Of a DNA stretch of 36,082 nt, positions 18,001 through 24,700 are shown one piece after another. Below the pieces are notes generated by a model. It saw nothing but the letters and a program-made list of their open reading frames with translations, was not told the origin of the DNA and did no database searches. The translations under genes and the position numbers were made by a program. This stretch comes from a bacterium (GTDB lineage: Bacteria > Bacteroidota > Bacteroidia > Bacteroidales > Muribaculaceae): NCBI GenBank assembly GCA_004561555.1, contig SFVH01000012.1:1-36082 (forward strand), given 5' to 3'. The number at the start of each line of letters is the position of its first letter. The stretch's first letter is position 1.

Positions 18001-19490
18001 GCACGCAAAATGTCAAACTTATAGTAACCGAAGACCTCACCAAAGACGTGAATCTATGGAAAGAGATTGGCGACCATGCCGCACGATTTGCTATGTCGTT
18101 GCGTAGTGTCAGCTTTAAGTGGCGCAACACTCGTACATCCAACATACCCCAGTTTATCCCCGAAGTGGGCGACTTGTTGGGACAAAGTAAAAACTATGGA
18201 CCGATGTCGCCGGGCATGGATTTCGCCTTCGGCTTTACCGATGAGAGCTATCTGCAAAAAGCGATGGCACGAGGGTGGCTATTGGGTGACGACAACCTTT
18301 CCACTCCGGCAATTTTCTCCCGCACCACTGAGTATAACTTTGAGATACAGCTCGAACCTATTCGTGGCTTGAAGATACAACTCACCGCTAATCGTACCGA
18401 CAATCGCACCAATCAAATACAATTTATGTATGATGCGATGCCCACTTCACGCAGCGGTAGCTTCACGATGACCACCTGTGCCATTGCCACCTCGCTTCGT
18501 CGCTCCAAGAGCAATAACGGCTATGCTTCCGACACCTACAACGAGTTTATTGCCAACATTCCGAAGGTTGCGGCGCGTTTGGAAAACAACTATGCGGGGA
18601 TGGCTTATCCCGATGCCGGATTCCTCTCCGGCACAGCCTATGCCGGCAAGCCCTATGACCCGACTATCGGTGGTGTGCAGCAAGCAAGCAGCGATGTGCT
18701 TATTCCGGCTTTTCTCGCAGCATATACAGGTAAAGATGTGGAGAAGATTAAGACCTCCCCATTCCCGTCGTTGGCACAAATCCTCCCCAACTGGCGTGTA
18801 ACCTACGACGGATTGGTGAAGATTGGCAACCTCAGCAACATCTTCCGCAGCCTTACGCTTACTCATGCTTATCAATGCACATACAGTGTGGGGTCGTTTG
18901 CAAGCTATCTCAACTGGGTGGATGGTGGCAACGGCGACTATGGCTTTACTCTCGACGAACTTACGGGTAAGCCTATACCTTCATCGCCCTACAATATTTC
19001 GTCGGTGGCTATCACCGAGAAGTTTGCTCCGCTACTTGGCGTGAATGCTACGTTGAAAAACAATTTGTCGGTAAACCTCGAATATCGCGATGGGCGCACC
19101 CTGACGCTTAACACTGCTGCCGGACAACTTGTGGAGGCGTGTCAGAGAGCTATCACTGTAGGTGCCGGATATAAGATTGCCAAATTCAACACCGTGCTCA
19201 AGATGAAGGGGAGTCAAAAGGGGGTGAGCAACGACCTCACGCTCAATGCCGACTTTTCTTTCCAAAACAATCAAACACTTATAAGAAAGATGCAGGAAGG
19301 CACCAACCAAGCTACTGCCGGCACTCAGTCTATGGCTATCAATTTCACGGCAAGCTATGTGTTGTCGAAGCGATTGACTCTCTCTGCATATTTTGACCAT
19401 CAAATTAATAAGCCTCTAATCTCATCGTCGGCTTATCCTACCACCAACAGCAACTACGGCATCTCGGTGAATTTGTCGTTGGCTCAATAA
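12051..19490 (+). CDS. sprA: T9SS outer-membrane translocon protein SprA (Sov)
   Basis: This 2479-aa protein matches SprA/Sov, the giant beta-barrel through which type IX secretion substrates cross the outer membrane; known family members are about 2400-2500 residues. It starts with a signal peptide (about 1-30, with KKYFWTTMALMVACFAAHF). The body is rich in alternating beta-strands with repeated NFNLSF/GYKIAKF-type membrane strands. GSSYLDDFETSQNTIDIRS near residue 830 is a recognisable SprA segment, and the C-terminus ends on an aromatic-poor strand (GISVNLSLAQ). Two probable substrates with sorting domains lie downstream at 21773-29361. It is transcribed with ruvA, and the membrane glycosyltransferase begins 9 nt after its stop. 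Confidence 0.95.
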   Translation: MKNRETKKYFWTTMALMVACFAAHFIGYAQHKKNEVAQPPVIFAGRSNSADSSSLHYPVKPTVTPGYDELLAPGRQAIDLKDPSNIKTEAVYDYETDTYVIHTKVGDREITTPFILSSAAYNNMELRNSMIEYYRKRNSESFEGKSKNKFNIFDMNFALGPLEKVFGPGGVKLKTQGSVKVTMGVKSNKTDNPALPASARRKTYFDFDQKIQATVDASVGSKMKFNMSYNTDATFDFDSKNLKLKYEGEEDEIIKSIEAGNVSMTTGSSLIKGSTALFGLKTTLQFGKLTLTALASQQNSETKTVNSKGGSQTTEFTINADEYDKNRHFFLSHYFRDNYDRFASKLPYVSSGINITRIEVWVTNQRGTYNEARHLVSFMDLAEDTHLQSKHWQPDPSMVVPCNSSNNLLSEVKSIYPGSRDISQVTTVLEPLSAYGIEGGRDYEKVESARLLSASEYKLNASLGYISLTSALNADEVLAVAYEYTYQGKVYQVGEFSSDVTDSGQALYVKMLKGSTVSPQYANWDLMMKNVYSLGAYQIQKNKFRLNVKYLSDSTGTTVQYLPADPIRNKPLIQVLNVDRLDSNNENHPDGFYDFIEGYTIIAAQGKVIFPVVEPFGSYLESQLSNKADAERYCYHELYDSTLTVARQFQDKNKFILTGEYQASSGSTIKLNAMNVPRGSVVVTAGGVTLTENSDYTVDYNMGTVTITNQSIIDSGANISVSLENQSMYSTQRKTLVGLDMNYAFNKDFNIGATLMHFSEKPLTEKVALGDELINNTIWGMNLSYNTKFMWLTNLLNAIPTVNASAPSTLNVKGEFAQLIPHKKTTGSNSGSSYLDDFETSQNTIDIRSPYSWFLASTPLDPNGGMFPEAALSNNVDYGKNRALLAWYYVDRMFTQKNSSLCPAYIKNDKEQMSSPYVREVTTHEIWPNRELNYGEASAIQTLNLSFYPTERGPYNLDATNIDANFNLLNPEKRWGGIMRKLDNTNFETSNIEYIQFWMMDPFAVTEENNPGGDLYFNLGELSEDILKDGYKSYENGMPVDGNPEGKTRETVWGRVPLETSLTYAFDNTNGARKNQDVGLNGLSTEQEFAFSTYSDYLNQLRTKLSPEKIAEMEDDQFSPFNDPAGDNYHYYRGYDYDEGRLSILERYKHYNGTEGNSLGDNDEKDGLYQSSRSVPDVEDINQDNTLNEYERYYQYHISLRPEDMVVGKNYITDKQVSTVLLANGTKPEITWYQFKIPLHEYEKVVGSISDFSTIRFMRMFMTGFKQATHLRFATMELVRGDWRAYNYNLNSRADAPAEGTLSTSVVNIEENAGREPVNYVLPPGVNRIVDPGQSQITQLNEQSMSMKVTDLKAGDARGVYKNTAMDLRIYKRLQLFTHAERLIEDVAGELKDGDLSVFLRLGTDIKNNYYEYEVPLKLTPPGHYNTYNSTDQYAVWPEANFMDINLSVFTDLKKDRNRSKHEEGSGVSNLTVFTAHDPNHEANRVSVLGNPSLSDVRVVMIGVRNNSDREKSGEVWVNELKVTDFDEDGGWAAKGTVNLGISDIATLNFGGHIETVGFGNVDQSLSSRRMDDYKQYNIALQVDMGRFMPDVLKLKAPVYYSVSKEKISPKYNPLDQDILLKDALDEAATKEERDSISNYAIETATVKSFSVSGFNFGVKSKLPMPWDPANFTLNFSFNKQENISPTVEYEHINDYRGSLQYAYNPAFKPWKPFNSLKSKSKNAKFLKDWELSYFPTSLNFTTNITRYYYELQSRNEADVEVDVPVSVSKNFYWDRKFAITWNLTKTLSLSFNSNTLARIEEAMGAVNKKLFPDEYRNWKDTVMNSIRDFGTPWNYSQSFTASYKAPFSKIPFLDYLNGNISYNATYRWERGANLADEVVGNSIANNAVWNLDSKINFETLYNKNKYLKNVNKRFSSNSRTGKEKEKKPRKFQRTYQLKDTLIEVKHNLRTKKVKVSATTLDGKPFSLKTKVVDDNTLQILTTGTQNVKLIVTEDLTKDVNLWKEIGDHAARFAMSLRSVSFKWRNTRTSNIPQFIPEVGDLLGQSKNYGPMSPGMDFAFGFTDESYLQKAMARGWLLGDDNLSTPAIFSRTTEYNFEIQLEPIRGLKIQLTANRTDNRTNQIQFMYDAMPTSRSGSFTMTTCAIATSLRRSKSNNGYASDTYNEFIANIPKVAARLENNYAGMAYPDAGFLSGTAYAGKPYDPTIGGVQQASSDVLIPAFLAAYTGKDVEKIKTSPFPSLAQILPNWRVTYDGLVKIGNLSNIFRSLTLTHAYQCTYSVGSFASYLNWVDGGNGDYGFTLDELTGKPIPSSPYNISSVAITEKFAPLLGVNATLKNNLSVNLEYRDGRTLTLNTAAGQLVEACQRAITVGAGYKIAKFNTVLKMKGSQKGVSNDLTLNADFSFQNNQTLIRKMQEGTNQATAGTQSMAINFTASYVLSKRLTLSAYFDHQINKPLISSSAYPTTNSNYGISVNLSLAQ

Positions 19491-19499
19491 AGAGTGATT

Positions 19500-21104
19500 A
19501 TGAAGAATAAATACAAACATAAGCAAGTGGTTAAACCTCGTAGCAGTGTAGAGATTTTTATCTCGCGAATCTCTGAGCGTGTGATGCGTTTTTATGTGGC
19601 TCGTCGCAAATTGTTTAATGTGGTGATTTATTTGGCAATCTTTGCCTGCGCTTTGTCACTGCGTGTGACAAGTATCACCTCAAAACACGAGCTTCATTCT
19701 GATGAAGTGTATTCATTGGCTATCTCTACTTGCGACCCAAACTACAACATTCCACTTCCCGATGGTGAATACAGCGGTGATGACCTCAAGAATCGCCTTG
19801 TAGCCTCAGGCAATGCCGGAATGAAAGGCACTATTGACGACCTCGTGCAGCTATGGCACAACAATGGCGACGCTCCTCACGCAAGTCTATATTATATGGC
19901 GTTGAGGGTGGTGCTCACCGGGTTGGATTGCTGGGATGTTGAGAGATACATCCGCCGCGGGGGTGCGCTCAATCTGTTGTTTTTCTGCCTGTCGTTTTAT
20001 GTGATGTTGCGACTGTTGAGACGCATCTTCGGGCGTAAAGACCTCGTGGTGTATGCCGGCTTGGCTGTGGCTTTCCTAAATGTGATGTCGGTGCGCAACA
20101 CTATGATGCTCCGTGAATATCAGATGGCTGAAACAGCGGTGTTGGTGCTCACATTTGTTACCGTGGGGATAGTGCAGAAGATGAGAGAAGGTCGACTGTT
20201 TTCAAAATGGCGCACTGTTGTCGCTCTGAGCTTGAGCATTGCTGCGGTAATATCTTTAGGTTATTTCAATGCTTTCTATGTGGCTGCCTTATGCTGTGTG
20301 TTGTGTGTCGCCGCTTGGCGTTACAAGCGTCCTCGCGTGGTGACAATGACCATCTTTTCCGGTATTCTTGCCGTGGCTATTGCTTGGCTTCTCTATTCAG
20401 GATTTTTTATGTTTATTCTCTATAAAACACCGCATCAGACCCTTGCTTTCCGCAATTTCTCAATGTCGGTGTCGTTTGCATGGGGGCGCGACCTCTGCCA
20501 TCTGCTCTTCACTCGTTATGGCTACTTTGTGATAGTGGCAACGCTTATTGCAGGGGTAGTCACTCGCGGCACTTTGCGACGTCTCTTCCTCCAAAAAAAT
20601 TTCGTGTGGTTACCCTTGATAGTGTTGCTGATAATGCCGTTGGTGCAATATGCATCCGTGCTTAAACAGCCGCGCTATTATTTCGCCTTGATGCCGATAT
20701 TGATGCTTATTGTGCCGCAAGTGCTCACGGCGATGTCGTCATTATGGCGTAGCTATTTCGGATTGCTCATCGTCTTGTTTTTCTCGATTGTGATGCCACA
20801 AGTGAAATTTAAAGATGTATATGCTTGGCAATCGGCACGCAACAATCTTGCAACTCCGGTGGCTTTCTATCGCCTTAATCCTAACGAATTGATGCAACTC
20901 ACACCCAACCTTGACGACCATATCATCTACACCGTAGCCAACAAAATGCCGCTCGACTCTCTGCTTGATGCCCACGGAAAGGCGCAGATAGTGACTATGC
21001 CGGCAAAGGTCGACGGTAAGCGTTATAAGTTTGTCGGCAAACAAGTATGGGCGTGGGATAAACGATATTTTTTGCTTGACTTGGAGAAAAATGAAGATAA
21101 GTAA
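19500..21104 (+). CDS. Polytopic membrane glycosyltransferase, GT-C fold (ArnT/PMT-like)
   Basis: The roughly 534-aa protein has a basic N-terminus, a first membrane segment (NVVIYLAIFACALSLRV) and then ELHSDEVYSLAI. Its Asp-Glu pair in the first external loop is the hallmark of GT-C enzymes that use polyprenyl-phosphate sugars. About ten more hydrophobic segments follow, and a soluble tail of about 90 residues ends the protein. It probably transfers a sugar to a lipid, glycan or protein on the periplasmic side; the acceptor cannot be read from sequence. I chose ATG 19500; a GTG at 19494 is also in frame. It sits 9 nt after sprA and overlaps the next gene by 14 nt, so it is in the sprA operon. 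Confidence 0.75.
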   Translation: MKNKYKHKQVVKPRSSVEIFISRISERVMRFYVARRKLFNVVIYLAIFACALSLRVTSITSKHELHSDEVYSLAISTCDPNYNIPLPDGEYSGDDLKNRLVASGNAGMKGTIDDLVQLWHNNGDAPHASLYYMALRVVLTGLDCWDVERYIRRGGALNLLFFCLSFYVMLRLLRRIFGRKDLVVYAGLAVAFLNVMSVRNTMMLREYQMAETAVLVLTFVTVGIVQKMREGRLFSKWRTVVALSLSIAAVISLGYFNAFYVAALCCVLCVAAWRYKRPRVVTMTIFSGILAVAIAWLLYSGFFMFILYKTPHQTLAFRNFSMSVSFAWGRDLCHLLFTRYGYFVIVATLIAGVVTRGTLRRLFLQKNFVWLPLIVLLIMPLVQYASVLKQPRYYFALMPILMLIVPQVLTAMSSLWRSYFGLLIVLFFSIVMPQVKFKDVYAWQSARNNLATPVAFYRLNPNELMQLTPNLDDHIIYTVANKMPLDSLLDAHGKAQIVTMPAKVDGKRYKFVGKQVWAWDKRYFLLDLEKNEDK

Positions 21105-21735
21105 GTTGTTTGTCACTGTTCTTACGGCTCTAATGATTGCCTCTTGCGGTAAAGAGGAGACAAAGCCTACTTATGAGGTGGTTTTCAAATCTGCTAAAAC
21201 CACCGACTGCACGGCGTGTCTATATGTGCTGTTGCCGGAATATGACAAGGTGCAACTGCTGGATAGCGTCAAGCCTCAAGCCGGTGTCTATCGTTTTCAC
21301 GGCTCTATCGGCGATGCTGCAGAAGCCTTTGTCAGACTCAAGGGCGACACTATCGCTTATTCGTTTGTGCTCACCGACAATCGCATCACTATCGTTGCCG
21401 ACAGTTCCCTTTATCGCATCTACGGCTCTCGCAGCAACGACCGCCTCACTCGCCTTTTGTCTCAAAAAATCGTGAATCGTGAATATTGCCGGAAAATCAA
21501 TCAATCTTATCTTCGCCTTGTGGCTGACTCTACTCTCACGCGCACTGACGAAGACTCTCTGAAAAATCTCTTTGATGTCGAGCAACGTCGCTTTTCGAAG
21601 TTTGTGGTCAGCGAATTGTCGAGGGATGTTGCCGACTATCCTGTGATGAGCCGTTTGGCTCTCCGTCTTTTCTATACCGACCTTCTCCTTGAAGACCGCG
21701 ACAGCCTCATGAAAATTGTGAAGAGGGAAGAGTGA
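21091..21735 (+). CDS. Small lipoprotein with a DUF4369-like domain
   Basis: The ATG at 21091 gives a 214-aa protein with a lipoprotein signal peptide (MKISKLFVTVLTALMIASC), lipobox IASC and lipidated Cys19. GKEE follows the Cys; acidic residues there are associated with surface export of lipoproteins in Bacteroidota, so the protein may face outward. Residues about 28-115 resemble the beta-rich DUF4369 domain that often precedes a thioredoxin-like domain. Here no CxxC thioredoxin domain follows, only a helical C-terminal part. The start overlaps the end of the glycosyltransferase gene by 14 nt, which favours translational coupling; a longer in-frame ORF from 21031 would hide the lipobox. Function is unknown. 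Confidence 0.7.
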   Translation: MKISKLFVTVLTALMIASCGKEETKPTYEVVFKSAKTTDCTACLYVLLPEYDKVQLLDSVKPQAGVYRFHGSIGDAAEAFVRLKGDTIAYSFVLTDNRITIVADSSLYRIYGSRSNDRLTRLLSQKIVNREYCRKINQSYLRLVADSTLTRTDEDSLKNLFDVEQRRFSKFVVSELSRDVADYPVMSRLALRLFYTDLLLEDRDSLMKIVKREE

Positions 21736-21772
21736 AAATTCACCCTAACCCTCTCCAACAAATCTTAGTATC

Positions 21773-24700
21773 TTAGTGTAACGTCACCTTACGGCAGATA
21801 GTTGAGGTATTACTTTCGACTACAACGATATATACGCCCGGTGTCAATGCTATGCAACAAGCGCCCTTGGCATAGGTAATCATTGTGCCCGCAGTGTTGT
21901 AGATTTTCACTGCTACTGCATCTCCTATGACTTTTACTTGATTGCAGGTAGTAATAATGCGAGGTGTCGCCTCAACGTCATTAATGCTAATCATACCTGA
22001 CGGATTACCCCCTTTGTTGAGAGTGCCAAACAGTTGCCATTCCCAAATTGAGTAAGCCCAAGCGGTGGCGCGCTTTGTCATATTTAATCTCACATATCTG
22101 CCATAGGCATCGGTTGATGTCTCATCGGTGCGGTCGGCTCCTGTGTCGTTGAGTCCGCTTACCTCCATTACCGTTGTCCATGTAGCTCCGTCGTCTGAGA
22201 CAAGTAGTTGATAGTCGCCTGCCGCCGCTCGCTCCCAAAGAATGTTGCTTCTCAAGATATGATAAGTGTCGCCGAGGTCGATTTCAATCCATGCTGCCTC
22301 GTTGCTCTCGGCATTGCTAATCCAGCGAGTTCCCGCATTGCCATCGTTGGCGGCAGAGAGAATACCTTCGCTATGCGACCCTTTGATAGTCTTCTTTAGA
22401 GCAATATTCTCCGTAAGTGTAGGTATTACAGTAACTTTTGCCGTTGCCGTGAAGTCAGCATAGGAGGCTGTAAGAGTATATTCGCCTACAGCCGTAGCAG
22501 TGAGAATGCCTTCTGCGATTGTCAGTCCTTGAGGAATGGACCACGATGGTGTGAGGTCCATCACCTCTCCGTATTGGTCGGTTATGTGCGCCACAATTGC
22601 TTTAGAGGCATTCACTTCCATTTCGATTATCCCCGGTTCGATTTGTAAGCCGGCTACATATCGCTCCGGGCGGACAACAACAGCGATTGAAGCTGTAAGA
22701 GTCCCACAATGAGCTTTGACGGTAGCTGTGCCTTCTTTCACAGCCGTTACCATCCCGTCGGTGGCTATAGTTACAGCATCACCATCGACGCTCCATGTAG
22801 GGGAGTTGTCGGTGGTGCAGTCAATGCCATATTGGTCGATGACCACAGCCTGCATCTTCATCTTGTCGCCTACACATAGAGTCTGCTCTGTTGATGGGAT
22901 GACCCTGATTGTTGTTGGGGTAGGGTTGGTATAGACGGCAGACCCATACACGGATAGTTCGTTGATGCATGAGCCGTAGCCATTGGCTCTTGTAGTGCAA
23001 TAGATGCGCACATATCTTCCTGCCACCGCCTCCAATTGATGAACGGCTTTACCGGAGGCTACACCCTCAGCTTCAACCACTTTTGTCCACTTGTCCTCAT
23101 CTTTCGACACTTCGATGCGGTATGCCGTAGCCCATGCTCCCGAATTCCAATCAATCATCACATTGTTGAGAACATAGATATCGCCGAGGTCCACCACAAG
23201 AAATTGATTGTCTTCAAAGCTACTACCCCAACGTGTGGAGAGGTCACCGTCAACAGCAAATTGCGGAAGAGTGCTATTGTCTTCATAACTTGAGGCATAA
23301 ACTTTTTTGTTTAGAGCAAGATTAACGTCTGAGAAGTCAGCCACTGTGATTTGTGCCGTTGTCGACAACGAGCCGATGGTTGCAGTGACTTCAAAATGTC
23401 CTGTAGTCATAGGCGTAAATGTCGCTCCGCTGAGCCATTCCGGATGGTCGGCACAAGAAAATGTCACCTCCGGTGAATTTATTTCCACTGAAAATTGGTC
23501 ATAGGCGCAAATCTCGAAAGTGAGGCTCTCTCCAGGTGTGATTTCCGCCAACGCAGGCGACATTTCGATGGTGCGTGCGGTGATAGCCTCCTCCACAATA
23601 AACTCGCGGCTCACCGACAACCCCTGTGCCGTGGCCGTCACTTTAGCTATGCCGTAGCCTTCCGGCATATACAAGCCATCTGCGGTAATAGTGCCGTCGC
23701 CCTCAGTAATGTTCCAAGCCACATTGCTCATCTCCATGGCATTGCCTACACCATCAAAGCCTTTGGCAGACAGCGCATACGACTCTCCCGCTTTGACAAG
23801 TGTTTTGGGGGATACAATATCGAGACCTAACAAGGCTGATGCATCATTGTTGGGGTCAATGCCCGTCACTTGCAACTCATATAGCGAATAGCCATAGGTA
23901 GTAGCCCTTGATATACCTTTAATCCTGATGTGTCGAGTATTCTGTCTGATGTCAGTGGTGACTGTGGCATTAGCTGCCCCTGTAGCAATTGCAGCGGTGG
24001 TCCACTCAGTGCCGTTGTCGGAGGTTTGCACCTCGTAGGAAGAGGCATAAGCAGCTTCCCATAGGCAACTCACCGCATCTACATACATCGTTGCGCCAAG
24101 GTCAACAGCAAGCCATTCGTTGTCGGTGTGTTCACTGCCCCAACGAGTGGAGGGATTGCCGTCGACGGCATTTCCTTTGAGCGTACCTGCGTTTTCTTCG
24201 CTACTTGCCGTTACGGTTTTCCCCAATGCGAGGTTTGGCATCTTCGGTGTGATATAAATGCTGTGAGTGAGAGTCTTTTCAGCAGTTATAGCTTTAATGG
24301 TATATATGCCGGGTGTGGTGGTGCAAAGGATAGAGTCGGAGGTTATAGATACTCCATCTTTTTCGATAACCCACGACCGAGGCAGATAAATCGCATCGCC
24401 ATATTGGTCGGAAGCCTTCAATGTAAACTCCACAGTGCTTCCCACTTCAGCATATTCGGTTGTAGGAGTGATTGCAATGTCGGTAGCAACGGGTTTGTTG
24501 CCGATGCGTAGGGAGAGTGTTGTCGACAGATTACCGTAGGTAGCTGTCACCATACAATTGTCGATGCTTCCGCTACCGGCGGTAAATACTCCGTCCGGTG
24601 TTATTGTGCCGCCTGAAGTGCACGTCCATTCCGGTGTTATGCCGTCTATCGTAGCTCCATATTGGTCGATTATTTTGCCGCTCAATGCGATTGCCGAATG

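Noticed and set aside
12435..19403. Many 60-170 codon ORFs on either strand inside sprA
   Set aside because: All lie within the 7.4-kb sprA frame and have low-complexity or antisense-type composition; none shows a known domain.
21031..21090. Upstream start for the DUF4369-like lipoprotein
   Set aside because: It would put 20 residues before a clear lipoprotein signal peptide and lies inside the glycosyltransferase gene.
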